This document shows positions 1-13,133 of a DNA stretch of 64,000 nt, in pieces. The position numbers and the translations under genes were made by a program. The notes under the pieces are model-generated. The model searched no databases. It worked only from the letters and a program-made list of their open reading frames with translations, and was not told the origin of the DNA. How positions within the stretch are numbered: position 1 is the stretch's first letter; every line of letters starts with the position of its first letter. Source of the stretch: Ananas comosus (taxonomy: Eukaryota > Streptophyta > Magnoliopsida > Poales > Bromeliaceae); contig NC_033627.1 in assembly GCF_001540865.1 (NCBI RefSeq), positions 7,436,615-7,500,614 on the forward strand, written 5' to 3'.

Positions 1-149
1 GAGGGTTACGTTGGCGGCCGACAACGTAACATCGGGAGTTAGTAGTGAAGCACACTTCCTTACTTTCGCCTGATTTGGGTATTATCTTTGAGCGGGGATG
101 CGATAGCGTGGGTTTTTGCTAACTTACGCTTTTATGATGTTGTAGTACG

Positions 150-505
150 ATGCCGATCACACGCTCCCAATCTGCCAGGGCGGACAATGCGGCAAACTTT
201 GAGGAGGTTGAGACCTCCGCTACCTCCGGATCCAGCGAGGTCCGTGAGTTGAGGGGCTAGCTTGCGGCCCTCACTGATTTAGTCACTCAGCAGACGGAGG
301 TAGCCCGACAGCAGACTGAAGCGGTACGCCAACAGGAGGCGCGGATGAAGCGTCTGGAGGACCTACTATTGCAGCAGGCGGCAGCTTCTAGGGAGACGTA
401 GGGCCCTACACCGCCAGCACCCGTTGTGGATGTTGCACCGAGAGCGCCGTCCCCCGTGCCCAGTTCTTCGCGTGCGGCGCCTGTGGCCGCACCCCAGGAG
501 GAGGT
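150..505 (+). pseudogene. gag N-terminal fragment of element 1
   Basis: A reading frame opens at the ATG at 150 with MPITRSQSARADN. It continues as a Gln/Glu-rich region (TQQTEVARQQTEAVRQQEAR) typical of the N-terminal coiled part of plant chromovirus Gag. Two in-frame TAG codons (258-260, 399-401) stand where the related element 33314-34585 suggests Gln, so CAG-to-TAG is likely. The frame enters the assembly gap at 506. Gag would form the nucleoprotein core, but this copy cannot be translated through. Family assignment rests on similarity of position and composition to the gag genes at 33314 and 40736. Confidence 0.65.
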
Positions 506-605
506 NNNNNNNNNNNNNNNNNNNNNNNNNNNNNNNNNNNNNNNNNNNNNNNNNNNNNNNNNNNNNNNNNNNNNNNNNNNNNNNNNNNNNNNNNNNNNNN
601 NNNNN
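506..605. other. Assembly gap of 100 N
   Basis: Exactly 100 undetermined bases. A round number usually marks a gap of unknown size. It interrupts the gag relic of element 1, so the true distance between flanks is unknown. Confidence 0.98.
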
Positions 606-1779
606 AGTGAACTAGTGGGCAGATTGGTTATATTGAAATTAGGGCCGATCAAAATCAGAGCGAGATAGGGAAGATGAGCTAAAAGTGGATAGTTGATGAC
701 ATGTGGCGATGTGGACTTATGCGGCTTGCGGCAGCGTACGGGTCGGTATCTCGTGCACATACTGGGAGTATCTCCTTAGGCAAGCTGCTGCCGAGGCACG
801 TGGCAGGGGCGGGGTGGCGGCGTGAGGACGGGGGCCCAAGTTGCTCAGCACAGTCGCCGCGCGAGGATTGATGTCTAGGTGCCTCGGAAAAACTTGGCCG
901 GAGTGCTGTCCGCAAGGATTTTGCCTGCTGGATGGGATACTATTCTCGTCTCGGGCATTCAGGTCGCGCGTGGCGGCAAGCTGGACTACATTTGGGTTAG
1001 ATCCCTTGTGATAGTTTGTTGATTTATATTTAATGTTGAAGTGTGTCCGTAAAAGACTTATTGATTTTTTTGTCGAGTTGTAATTGAGATGATCATTTTT
1101 TTGCTCGGTGCATATGTTTTACTGTTTTCTTTCGCATTCATGTGGGGTCATTCTAATATGTCATACTTACACCTACTCTATATCATCTTATGTTCAATTT
1201 CCATTACTCGTAGAAAGACATTCATTTGTTTACATCATAATTGTTTAGCAACTGAAAGGTATCATGCAAATCTACAATGCTCTTACTGTTCTCAAAATAC
1301 ATATAGTCATGAATTAAGCTTTACTTACTTTATACATCATCACCCATTGGCTAATTCGCCGAGATTGAGCCGGCTCAACACTGCCACTGAACTATTGTTT
1401 ACAGTCCTCCTACCGCCCTTGTTGGCTTGGTTTACAAGCCACTCCAACTAGGATCGTGGCAAGAGCCGCGTCTACAATAGACATCACTAAGAGCATGCTA
1501 GTCTAATCACGACTTGCTTAGCGGGGTGCGACGCCGTGATGGGGGTGGGGGGTGATGTCCCTGAGTATAATAGAACCCACTCAATTGTACTATTCTTTGT
1601 AAAAAAATAAAAATAAAAAAAAAAAAAAAAAAAAGAATAAAAAAAATACCCTGTGATTAAATTCACTGCTGAACCAGATACTATAGTTATAACTATCTTG
1701 CTCCTTTAGTCAGATGTATTGACATCTCTTTGTTCTCTATTGCTGATATACATATCGACTGTACTATGCTCTATATCAA
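606..1779 (+). other. Degenerate internal region of element 1, mostly unrecognised
   Basis: The 700-1010 part is GC-rich like the gag 3' region. Around 920-985 a frame resembles a ruined CCHC knuckle, with a Cys, then Gly-His at roughly the right spacing. From 1020 the composition turns AT-rich. A poly-A stretch with interruptions lies at 1601-1648. The 120-codon open frame at 1089-1451 has no recognisable domain. Protease and reverse transcriptase would be expected here but cannot be read. Confidence 0.35.
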
Positions 1780-2241
1780 TAGGACTTATTGTTTACTCCT
1801 ATCCGACTGATTTCATCGAGGGAACCGACCTTTTACTTGCAGTAATATGCGCTATCATCGAACCGATATGCTCCGCTGGACCTTCAGGGTGAGCAATAGG
1901 TCCTTATGTGGTTGTGTTTACAATTGCAAAATGGCCGAGTCATTGCATACTTCACTCAGGCCAATAAAGACTAAGAAAGAACTACTACCATTCATAGACC
2001 TTGATTATCCTGCGTGATTTTCAGCGCTAGGACATAGCTTTGAGGCATATTATATGGGAACAGTGTCAGATGTCTAACACCATCACCAAATCTCAAGTAC
2101 TGTTACCGCAAAGGAATAAAATGTGACGCGGGCGCGGTGGATTTTTTGGAAGACTATGATGTCAACATACTATACCCACCCAGGCAATGCCAATTCTTGT
2201 CGATTATGCTCATAAAGTAGAAATCTGATGGAGAACTTAAC
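1780..2241 (+). pseudogene. RNase H relic of element 1 pol (upstream of nested solo LTR)
   Basis: Pieces in shifting frames match the plant Ty3/gypsy RNase H: a segment like LQLQNGRVIAY near 1917-1950, a degenerate HDLELAA segment near 1990-2010, and LEDYDVNILYPPRQ near 2150-2185. The family form of the last is [14 protein letters not shown], seen nearly intact at 47800 and, on the minus strand, near 55770. Stops and indels are frequent. The reading KSDGEL just before 2242 corresponds to the KSADNL segment of the intact relatives, which places the break point between RNase H and integrase. Confidence 0.7.
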
Positions 2242-4725
2242 TGTATATACTACTGAAAATTTTGGAAAAAAAAAAATTCGAACTTTATCAAAATTGACCA
2301 ACGGTCGCGGGAATGGAACACTTCGAAATCCGAAGTTAAAAATTAAAATGATTGAAGTTTTCGCCGAGAGCTAAAGAATGAAATTCTGCCCAAAACTGCT
2401 AGAAATTTTTCACTCCGTGACCGTCCCTGAATATAGAACCGGTCCCCCGAACTCCCATTGAAATGAACATCCAAAAATCGCATAAGTCCTGGAATCAGCT
2501 CTCGAACCGGCTCTGGCCTTGAGACCGACCCCACGAGACGTTCCCATCAGAGAGAAGACCCTGTCGCATCGGCGCGCAGCGTGCTACGGGCGCAGCAGGG
2601 TAGCGTTCGCGAACCGTTCCTGCTCCGTAGAGACCGTCCTGCTGCCGAAATGTCGCCCCAGTTCGGGCATGCATAAGGTAAATTGAGGGTTAATACATTT
2701 TACAACCAAAGGTATGTAGTGAAGGAAATGAAATATTTTCTCATTTCACCCCCTCAAACACTCTCTTCTCCTCCCTCTCCTCCTCATAAGAACAAAGAAA
2801 AAGAAAAAGAAGAAAAGAAAAAAAAGAAGAAAGGAGAAGAAAGAAAAGAATGAAGAAACCCATTCTCCTTCATCTCACTTGAGAAAAGGAAAGTTTGAAG
2901 TAAGCTTTGCAACCCTAAAATAAGAACCAGAAATGTTAATAACCTAGAAATGGTTAGTGGAATATCTAGTATTTAAGCTCCTTTTTGCCTTCTTTAGAGA
3001 TGTTTCTTTAAAGGTAGCTTGGGCCACCTTAATGGTGATGATCCAATCTCCCAGGGGTTTTTGGAAAGCCTAAGAAGGTCAAAAGGATATCTAGAGTATA
3101 AATAAGCACTTTGGAGCTCCCAATGAATCAACCTAGTTTACATGAGTATTGGAGCAGGCACCATATTGGGTGCTTTTGCTCATCAGAGTCATAAGTGTAA
3201 TGACCACCTCTAAAAACCTAATTGGGGTATTCCGACGCGTTGGTGCCTACGATAACGTTACAAAAAATCAAGTAAGTTACTGACAAAAGCCTTAATAAGG
3301 GTTCGTTTGGCCGCAGGTAAAGACCGAAGTATCTAAAAATTCCAAAAAAACATTGAGGGTCACCCTTTTGAAACCTACATGGGTGGTGCTCTTCCAACTC
3401 ACTCTGAAATGCTCTCTAATGCCTAATGGCATCTTGAGCATATGTATATATGAACTTGGTTCAATTCATTTAGGAAAGAAAACGTGAAAAATGACTTGCA
3501 TGAGCTGTATACATCCTTGCATAATATGTGAATGATAACTAGTAAATGTCGAAAACCTATGTTAGGCCTGAGAAAAGTGACGCCCAAGTAGCACAATAAT
3601 AGAGGCACAAGACATAGACGAGTGGCATTTTTAAAATTAAAGTAAAGAACACTACAGTTAGGTGATCAAAATAACAAGTTAAATGATACAAATGATGAAA
3701 AAATACAATTCAACAAGTAAAGTAAGTGGAATAAAGAAATAATGCTAGCGTTAGCGAAAAGTAAAAGAAATTAAACGAAGATATCATGATTGCAACATAA
3801 AGTATGTAAAACACTAAGCTAGAGAGTCAAGATTGAACTATAAATCCTTTGAGTTAAGATCGATCAACTTGCATAGTTCCGTGCTCGAGGGTGTCGCTCC
3901 CCTCGCATGCGCCCCGAGTACTGCATCTACGGTGGAGTAAACGCCGAAAGGCACGTCCTTAGCTGGTGAGTTCCTGAATATGATAGGTAACTAAAATTAA
4001 TCAGTTAAAGTGCGAAACCCCCGCTAGCCTGTGAGATTAAAGAACAAAGAGCAAATGGAACAAAGTGTAAAAACAAAGAACAAAGATAAAGGAAAAGAAA
4101 AAAAATTTTCATAATCTGCATATATTTAATGTTGACCATATCTTCTATTTGTTCAGCAATAGCTCCATGTTATAGAATGTACTATCCAACTTATGCCTTT
4201 TCTATTAATCATAGTCCCTATGGAAAGTCGTGATGTTGGGCCCGAACCCACTGGGTAACTCTGTTTATTCTCACCCCACTATTCCACAGGCCGCCGAGTC
4301 CGAGCCGGCAGCGAAGCCGAGGAAATGTATCAACAGCCCTTCAGTCAAGGCTACCAATGTTGGTTATCATTGTAAGTAAAGTACCTTGATCATCTTTTGT
4401 ATTGATGATAGTGAGAAAGAACACCCGATTAAAAGCTTATTTATGGCAATCTGTGATGTAAATTCCGATAAATTACTACATGAATCGCAATGTATATATC
4501 TAAATAACTATGTTAAACTTTGAAAGTTTATTTCCTTTCTCTTCAACTAATAGTCTACTTAGCTTACTCCTCGTGTAAGCCAGTTGGTACTCCGCTAGTT
4601 GCTTTTCTCTCATTGATGAAAATGTGCATGTGAATGACCCATTAGGCCGATAAGGGAAACTCTGTCCGTCGCGTCTGTTTGACGTCTCGCTGTCGGCCCA
4701 AATCGGCATCGGCCCCGTGGCGTAA
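2242..4725 (+). mobile_element. Solo LTR (family A-like) nested in element 1 pol, TSD TTAAC
   Basis: It starts TGTATATACTACTGAAAAT and ends GTGGCGTAA, a decayed form of the family end GTGGCGTGACA. Flanking 5-bp duplications are identical: TTAAC at 2237-2241 and 4726-4730. Internal landmarks match the family: ACCGGTCCC boxes (2441-2640), a pyrimidine- then purine-rich tract (2755-2860), the CACTGG...TTCTCACCCC box (4245-4280) and an ACTCTGTCCGT box (4660-4670). Removing it restores a continuous frame between RNase H and integrase. No internal region is present, so it arose by LTR-LTR recombination after insertion. Confidence 0.88.
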
Positions 4726-4730
4726 TTAAC

Positions 4731-6240
4731 TAGGGCAATTAACGCTCAACCTCTATTGCAAAAGAGTACAAAGCCTTGGTTAAGGTAAGCCGCCGGGCAG
4801 TCGGCCTACACTTGCCGCATTATGTTGTGGAACCGACCTAATTGAAGATCAAGGAACTACAAACACTCGGATCCTTATCGTCAATAAGATACGAGGGGAA
4901 GTTGAAATGGTAACGCCGAAGACATTTTGGCATTGCCGATGCGCACATCCGATCGAATCGATGTGTGCTGCCTAAAAGATGAATACGAAGGGCGATTATG
5001 CAAGAACGGCACCCAATCCCCTTATAGTATACACCCCAGCGCACTAAAAATGTACAAGGACTTGAAGAGCATATGGGTCGTTACCTGAAGGAAATATTGG
5101 AGACGTTCGTAGCGCCAATTCTAACGTGCCAACACGTAAACAGGCGCTCTGATTCAGAGCGTGAAAACTACAAAAGTCTATCTCATACCGTTGAAATCGA
5201 AAAAATAACATGGACTTATACCTTTGCCTCGATCACATAGCGCTGGTTGATCTCCACAATTCGATATGGGTGATCAGATCGATGACAAATCGCACACTCT
5301 TGCGCCGATACCATACTCACGTAGTCGAGACAATAGCTACAGTTTTACCTTCGACGAAGTTGTGAACTTCACTGGGTTCCCGTAGTCAATTGTACGATCG
5401 AGACCCCAGTTCCATCCCACTTTCGGAAAGCTTGCAAACGCGCTAGGCACAACCGCTCGACTTTAGCACCTTCCATCCTCCAAGTATGACATCGCAGCTG
5501 ATGATACAGATCCTTGAGACATTTCACTTCCGAGCCGTGTGTACTAGATTATAAAGGATGGCAGATTCTTGCCGAGTGCGATTGCGCATATAATAACAGT
5601 ATCAAACAACATACGATGTGCCTGCCATTTGAGGCACATATGGACATAATGTCGTCTCCTATTCATTGAAGCAGACGTGGGAAGAACCGCTCTTGCCCGG
5701 ATTATGCGGAGCGACAAAAAGGCGTCTGCCCGCACGTTAGTGAGTCCAATCTCTGGCAAAAGAGTATCCGAACAAGCGAAGAAAGGACTTAGAAGTCGCG
5801 TCGAGACTTCGGCTGATATTTTGAGATGCTCACCAATGCGAGGATCAAAACGACTTGGTTGGTCCGGAACTTGACATCCCCGTTATGTTGACCATATCGA
5901 ATACTTCGAGCGTTGGTGGTGCGGTGTCCCGCGGTACAAGCTCGCACTACCACCGAGACTCGCGGAGTTCAACAATGTGTTCCATGTGTCAATCTCCGAA
6001 GTAAATCGAAACTCGACATATTATATGGAGTACAAGCCGGAAGCTACGGACAGATAGTCTAGAGAACCCAGCTGTGCATCCACTATCGAGAAGAATAGAA
6101 ACTGCGAAGTCGCAGAATTCCATATCGAAGGTCCAATGAGCAAACCATGCGGTGCAAAGCTAGCTTGGAGCTCGATGGAACCGCCTGCGGAGAGAGTATC
6201 TCCGCATCTATTTACGTCGACGAGTTAAGGTAGTATAATT
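4731..6240 (+). pseudogene. Integrase and C-terminal relic of element 1 pol
   Basis: The frame resumes from 2241 with AINAQPLLQK, matching [10 protein letters not shown] of element 3. Further matches are a ruined RRAIMQE segment near 4995, degenerate zinc-finger residues with NVPT near 5130, and LAEFNNVFHVS near 5960-5990, which is the start of the integrase C-terminal region (LAKIHNVFHVSNL in element 2). A polypurine-like AAAAGGGAGA at 6261-6270 precedes the LTR. The integrase core is mostly unreadable. The enzyme would have inserted element cDNA, but this copy is non-functional. Confidence 0.7.
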
Positions 6241-6271
6241 TCGCGAACGAGTGAAATTTGAAAAGGGAGAA

Positions 6272-8796
6272 TGTAATCTACCGAAAATTCGAAAATAAAT
6301 ATCGAACTTTAGTCCAAATGACCAAAGTCGAGATAGTAACCACTTCGGAAAGTCTAAGGTAAAAAGATCACAAGTGCGCTTATGGGCATTTTCGAGAGCT
6401 AAAAACTCAAAAATCTGGCAAATTGCATTTTGAGCTCTCGCGGACGCGTCCCGTGGTGAAGAGACCAGTCCCGAACCGAGAAATGAGAAAGGCGAAAATA
6501 ACGCGTAAGTCCCAGAAAACCAGCTCTCGTGAACCGTCCCTGCGGAACCGGTCCCCGAAACTGCTCGCCCCCGGAGAACGTTGCCTCGTGATCCCCCGCT
6601 GCTCGGAGAGCCTTCTTGGACCGGACCCCAGCGTGGAACCGTCCCCTAAACCCGAAGACGCCCCAGTTCAAAGCAGTTAATAAAGTGAATAGTTAGGTCC
6701 TATTAATTTTGCAACCAGACACAATGGTATGTACAGGGCAAATGAGGCTATTTCATCACATTTCACTCCCTCTACACCCCTCTTCACCTCTTCTTCTCTC
6801 TCTATGAAGAAACAAAGATGAAGAAGAAAAGAAAGGAAAAGAGAAAAAAGAAAGAAGGGAAGGAGTAAGAAGGGAAAGAGCCGAGATGAACTATACTCTC
6901 CTCTTCTTCCCTGGTGACAAACATAGACAAGCTTAGAGTAACTTACCCTATTCCATGGTAGAACCTCAAACAGTGGATTTGATTAAGCAAAAGGTTAAAC
7001 GGAACCCTATAGAGTTTTGAACTATCTTTGCTTCCTTTTGAACAAAACATGGAATGGTGGGAAGTAAGCTGAAGAAGAGCTTCACCAACCTCTCTCATCC
7101 TGAAGAATCCGAAACTATCAAGTTTGATTGAAAATAAAATGTTTTTGTGGAGTCTCTAGAGTAACTAAGCTGCTTTGCTTCCCAATGAGATCAAACCCTA
7201 GTTAATAATTATAGCTAGGGCAGCCCAAATTAGGGTCTTTGCTTAAGGTCCAAATGAAATTTAACCCTCTTAGAAACGTCATTTGGGGTTTTCCGATGCG
7301 TTGTGCGCTCGTTTAACGTTACGAAAAGTCATGTAAAGATATGAGCAAATGCTAATAGGCTTCGTTTGCCGCAAAGTGACAACAGAGAAGCTAAAAATCC
7401 CAAGAAATACCGTACGCATCCTAAGAATGGCCTACAGGTGTGTGCTACGTCAAACTTTTGGAAATTCCCATCTCATTCCTAATAGTTCATTAATGAAGCA
7501 TAAATTATATATGTTGCACTGCCATTGGGTAGGGTTGAATGTGATGGAATTTATTTAAATGTTCAATATTGTAGTACACCGCGCTTTATGTGAGAAACCA
7601 TAACACGCTCTATATATGCATGAAGGTAATGTGAGAAACCTAATGAGATAAAAAACAAAGTTACACAAAGCATAGATGAGTGACATCGACGAGTATATGG
7701 AAGTCGACACTCCAAGCTAGTTGCATCAAAGAACAATTGAATGAAAAGAACACATATAAGGTTAAGCTAATGCGACGTATGGACATAAAGAACGAGTTAA
7801 ATTAAGAATCAATACTCTAGAGTTAAGGCAAAAAAAGATGTAAAGAAACACAAGAGTTAGTAAAGACAAGATGAACATATATATATAATATACTTAAGTT
7901 AATGATCGATTATACTTGCTATGAAGTCCGTGCTCGAGGCCGTCAGCCCCTCACCCCTAGACGATTGCCCGCGGAGTTTTGCATCACGGTTTGGAGTAAA
8001 CCCGATGACGTTCTCAGCGGATGCAGGTAATGCCCCGATGATTGACTTAATGTAGCAAGTAATGTCGAAACCCTTGGTTAGCCGCGTGAGATTAAAAACA
8101 ATAATAAGAACAAAACTAAAAATAAAGGTAAAGAACAGAGAATTAGCATACTTCGCATGATTTAACATTGACATACTTCCCTTTGATTGTTCAAGGCCAT
8201 ATTAACAATCATGATATAGTTGGTTACTATTCTGCCTTATCCTTCTACTTATGCCTGAGTTAGTCCAGTGAGGAAAGTCGGCTGAATTGGGCCGAACCAC
8301 TGTAAACTTTGTATAGTTCTCACCCGCACTATTCCCATAAGCCGGGACCGAGCGGCGCCGGCGAGCGACGCGTACAGAAAAGTATCGCTCGCCGAATAGA
8401 ACATGCCACCGCGGTCAGCTTTATATTTGTTAGTATATACCCTTTTATCATTTGTATTGATCATTTAAGATGTGAGTATAAAGCAAAGAAAGCAAAAGAT
8501 GTAAAGTTATTTGAAGGCATGTGAGACAAAAAAGATGCAATGGTCCATAAGTGTAAAGAATCATGATATAAGGTTACAAATCAAATGTTGACAAAAGATA
8601 ACATAGTACTTGTATAATGTTTAGTTCTTCTTTCACTCATGCTATTGCTCCTCGTTAAGTTCATTTGTGTATTTCCGCTAGTGAACTCTTGTTTGAAAAT
8701 GTACCAAGTGATGATCCTGGACGACAGGGGGAACTCTGTCCGTGTTGTGTTTTACAGTGCTCGAGCCGCCCAAATTGTATCGTCCTCGGCGCTACA
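6272..8796 (+). repeat. 3' LTR of element 1 (family A-like)
   Basis: It begins TGTAATCTACCGAAAATTCG right after a purine tract and ends near GCGCTACA. It carries the same ordered landmarks as the solo LTR at 2242: ACCGGTCCC boxes (6460-6640), a CT/GA-rich tract (6765-6900), AAACCCTAG motifs, a CACTGTAAACTTTG...AGTTCTCACCC box (8297-8325) and GGAACTCTGTCCG (8730-8745). Length is about 2.5 kb. The 3' boundary is uncertain by a few bases because the end has decayed. Confidence 0.75.
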
Positions 8797-9060
8797 CATA
8801 TATATTCTACCAATCCTATATATGAATAGAATAATATCAGACAAGTAGTTCCAACACAGGAATGCAACTAATTGATCCTTAATCGAATGCAATATCACAA
8901 TAATATATCTAGTTGTTCACTAAATGATTTATCACCTTGTTCATGTTGACCCTAACAGCACTAAAAGCACAAGAATATGTTCTTGCCTACCACAGTATAG
9001 CCTCCAACATGCAACTAATGCTAGTTCGCTTCATTTCGCAATTTAAACAAAGGTTTAAAC
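8797..9060. other. AT-rich spacer, nothing recognised
   Basis: It lies between the end of the element 1 3' LTR and the start of a minus-strand LTR. It may be part of the sequence the minus-strand LTR entered, but no similarity to other parts of the window is clear. Confidence 0.5.
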
Positions 9061-10462
9061 TCACAAGCCCCGCCCCGAACCACTACCAATTTGGCAAACG
9101 ATCGGGCGCCGGCGGCGAACCGCCCGAGGACCGCCGAACGACACACCTCCCCTGTCCGCCAAGGCTCAACAACAGAATTTACAAGAATTACCCCCAAATT
9201 AAACTGAACTAGTACACATTACGAGCAACAAACAGTGCCAACAACAAGAAGACAAGCAATCCACAAAGAATAGAGTGAAATAAAAGAAGTCTTTACTAAC
9301 TATTACAATATTTGCATCTTTCATTACAGATCATTTCCTCTTAAAATATTACATCATGCATATTTCCAAAATACATACTCTCCAAATCCTCACCTACAAT
9401 GAATCTCTCAATTACATAGGGTGCAATGCAAAAAAAAAAGTCTAATGCGACCTACGTCCACAGATGCGCAGCGCGATGCCCTCGCCGTGTCCTCTCGTAC
9501 AGCAACCCTGTATCTACCACTGGAATAAGTGGGGTGACAACCTATCTTCCCATATCCCAGTGGCTCGGCCCGCCGACTCTGCCGGATCTCAGCCGACTAA
9601 GTCCTTAAGTGCCGCACAACAATCAACAGATAGATAGATAGATAGATATCTAAAGCCATGTACATGCGAATGTAGAAAAACTATCATATCCCAAATCAGA
9701 CTATGAAATCATTCATCATATGAATCAAAGTGCTATCATGCATACAACTGATTCAGTTCATATATAAATCGTTCAATGACCATTGTCAAAGCCTTTAACC
9801 TTCCATTTACCCAATATGAGCGAAGGCCCTTAGGCTCGCCAATAACTCACCTTTCATTCCAAAGTGGGAAGGCGAGCTACAAGTGCACCCACCGGGACTC
9901 TGTTGCGGACCCATGTGGTTTGGACCTCATAGTGTCTAGTCCACACACCGGAGTACTCGATGACAATCTTTCCATGTAGGATATGGATGGCTAACCACCA
10001 CCAAAAGACAACGTGACCAATATCTATGCCTCCCAAAGTGAGAATATCCTCTACAAAAGGTAAATAACCCAATCAATCCTCTCCAAGTGAGGAATGCCTA
10101 TGACATAGGGCGACATCTCTCTGCGGAAGTCTCGTTCCCAACATTCATGTAATCACCTATCTTTCTAAATATTGTCACATAAGGCATTTCTTAAGGTCCA
10201 CCTATCCCTAGTCACGAACCTCTATGCATTTACACTACATTAGCCACTCCGTTATTCTTAACTAGATCCGACTCACTGTTCTTTAACATAACACTACTCT
10301 AACTGTCACAACTCCCCTATACGGTCATAAATCTTTCTTTCGCATCAATAGACCACACTTTCCGACCACAATCCTCACCTATCTAAGTTACCAAAGTCGT
10401 TCCAAGTCACATGCAATAAAAGCATAAGGAAATTTTACTATCAATCCTTACAATGCAACAGA

Positions 10463-10480
10463 GGGGGGGGGGGGGGGGGG
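10463..10480. repeat. G18 homopolymer
   Basis: Eighteen consecutive G inside the minus-strand LTR. No other LTR copy in the window has it, so it is a copy-specific expansion or a base-calling artefact. Confidence 0.95.
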
Positions 10481-10659
10481 CGATAGATAATGGAATCAAT
10501 CTAAGACATATAAAGGAGTTCGAAAGCTTCGGTCACCCCCTCCCCTTTTACCGGATAAGAGGCTGAAATCTCTCGGTGAACTTAACGATAAGGCTTTAGC
10601 CTTCCTTAGCCCAACGTAAATTCAATTCGCCTATTTGTCGAAACTTCACGCCGCATCGC

Positions 10660-13133
10660 CGTAAGGGAATAATTTCCGAATACATGATGTACTTCATCCA
10701 ATCCGACTGATTGTCGAAAGTAAACCCTTTGTGAGTGCAAATTCCGAAAGCGCCGAAGGACTTGAGTTGAGCCGCGATAAAAAGGCAAATGCATCATTGG
10801 GCAGAAGTATCTCTCCGGGCACCCTGTTCCTGCAGTTGAGAGACCGTTCCCTCGGCTGCGTGTTGCGGGTTGCCGATACAACGTCACCTGGTGCGAGACC
10901 GGTCCCGGAACGCCCCAGCGTGAGATGCCAAAAATTGCTAAGTCTCGAAAATCAAGCTCTCTGGGACCGGTCTCTCATGCAGACCGTCTCCCGAGACCGG
11001 TCCCTGGGGGGGAAAGACCGTTCCCTGAACGCTGCGGCTGCGAGGGAACTCCTCGGGACCCGGCCATTAGTCGGAGACCGTCGCTCCGCGCGAAAAACCG
11101 CCAGTAAGCATTACAAGGGGTAAATTGAGGCTTCTTTGCAAATATCAATTATTTGAGTGGTCGAGCCCCTCTCTCTCCCTCACAACTCTCATTTCCTCTC
11201 TCTCACTCTCAATTTCTCTCTGCCTCCCTCTCTCTAGAAAGAAAGAAGAGAAAAAGAAGAAAAGTAAGAAATGAAAAGAGAGAAAGATAAGCTAAGGAGA
11301 AAAAGAAGGAAGATCAAGAGAAGCCTTGGAGCACCTCCACTCCCTCTCCTCTCCCCATGGAGTAACCTTGAGGTAACTACTAAACCCTAGGCTTCTAAAC
11401 TTAAGTTTTTGGGTTTATGTCCTTGGGAATGTCAAATTACCAAGCAACTTAAAATAAGATCAAATCCCAAGTAATGCTAGGATTTATGGGGTGATTTGCA
11501 TATTAAGTGCAAATCTAGGTTCCAAAATGAGGTTTGTAAATGTATGAGATTGATCTCATTTGAAGCCATTGAAACCCATTAAGATAGGTCCCAAAACCGG
11601 GCGAATCGATTTTTGGCTTCTCGCGAATCCGACGTGAGCTTCTCCGGCAAAATGGGCCGGGCAGCAGATCTGGCCGAGAAGCTAAAGCCTTTTCGAAGCT
11701 TCCGCCGACAAAAATTCCAAAAGCCTTCTACATTGATACAAAGGTGGGGGGTGTCATCCGACGACTCGAAACTCCTTTTATGTCAGATGCTTTAATCTCA
11801 TCTCTACTGTTGCATTGTAGATTGCATTTAGCTACTCCACTTAGCTTTCTAAATGAATAACCTAGTGACTTGAACGGCTTAACTAGATAGGTAGAATTGG
11901 TCAGGAACGGATCCATGATCCAAAGATAGAGATGAACCCGATGGGGTATTGATCGACATAGAAAATAGTGTTAATTGCAAAGAACAAGCCGAGTGACATC
12001 CAACATTGAATAAACGAGTGCATTAAGGTAGTGTAAAGAACACAGAAGGTCGATGACACTAGGGATAGGTATCCCTTTAAGAAAATGCTTTGACAATGAA
12101 TTAGAAACTAAATAACATTGCACGAATTCGGAACATCTGATATTTACCGCGAACAGTCGTTACTCTAGCAGTAAGCCTCCCTCACTTGGAAAGATTGGAT
12201 TGGTTTGACACTAGTTGACAGTCCTCGCTTGGGAGGAAGATCTACTCTCAACAGTCTCGATGGGTGTATAGCCATGCCAATCCTCCATCATGGAGGATGT
12301 CTCGAGTACTCCGAGTGTTGCGCGAACTAGGTACCAAAATGAGGATCCGACCACATGGAGTCCGCAGCACGGGTCCCGGCTTTGGTGCACTTGAGCTTCC
12401 CTCCCCCTTTGGATTTGAAGTGATAGACGAGCCCCTAGCCCCCACAATTGGGTAAATGAAAAAGGTTACAAGGTTTTATAAATGTCCATAAGCATTACTA
12501 TTCAAACCATGGATCGGACTTGTTAGCATGGTAGGCCAACCTTATTATATGATGCATGCATTCATTATTCATGATTCATGGGCATAGTAGCATAGCTTCC
12601 TACTACACGCACTTTACAGCTTTCAGATACATATCAATCTATCTATCTGTTGTACTTGTGCCATTGACTCTAGTGGGAGTCGCAGGCGCGCCGGCCCACG
12701 GAAACTATAGACAGTGATTCTCACCCCTCTATTCAGTGGTGGTTCATGCGCAGAGAGAGCGCCGGGCAAGGGCGTCCGCGCCCAGACCACTGAGACCGTG
12801 GTAGATAATAGCTTGCTTCCTTTTGCATTTAGCACCTATGTATTGAGAGAGATTCTTGTAGGTGAGTTGGAAGCTATTATTTTGAATGAAAAATGAATTA
12901 AATGAATGCACTAATGCTAATGTTGTAAGTACTCTCTCATTTCACTCGTATATCTTGTGGATTACTTGATCTCTGTGTTGGCAATGTTTGTGCATGCTGA
13001 ATGTGATAATTTGAATTAAAATCCGGTAAATTCCTTACACATTCTTGTGCTGAGCCTGGCGACAGGGGAAGGTCTGTCCGTTCGCGTCCGTCGCCGCGGC
13101 GGAACGGCCAAGGTATGTTTCGGCGGCGTGACA
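10660..13133 (+). mobile_element. Plus-strand solo LTR (family A) nested in the minus-strand LTR
   Basis: It begins CGTAAGGGAAT, a decayed TGTAAGGAAGT, and ends GGCGGCGTGACA. Internal order is that of family A: gagaccggtcccgg boxes (10880-11090), CT-rich then GA-rich tract (11160-11330), AAACCCTAGG, a CCACATGGAGTCC box (12352), GGAAACTATAGACAGTGATTCTCACCC (12699-12725, partial), and AAGGTCTGTCCG near the end. Flanks CATCG (10654-10658) and CCTCG (13134-13138) agree at four of five bases and match the interrupted position of the host LTR (ACTCG in other copies). Confidence 0.75.

Larger units (their letters stand above)
1..8796 (+). mobile_element. Element 1: decayed Ty3/gypsy (Tekay-like) element, 5' part outside the window
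   Basis: The order is gag start, gap, unrecognisable stretch, RNase H relic, integrase relic and 3' LTR, all on the plus strand. The 5' LTR and part of the leader lie before the window. The leader around 10-40 (ggcggccgacaac) matches the leader of element 2 near 40590, so the two are related. Protease and most of reverse transcriptase are missing, either deleted or decayed beyond recognition between about 1000 and 1780. A solo LTR (2242-4725) interrupts pol. The element is dead, with many stops and indels. Confidence 0.8.

Noticed and set aside
1089..1451. 120-codon frame with hydrophobic start (MIIFLLGAYVLLFSFAF)
   Set aside because: It lies inside a decayed element, has no homologous motif I recognise and no neighbouring gene structure. 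AT-rich DNA gives such hydrophobic frames by chance.
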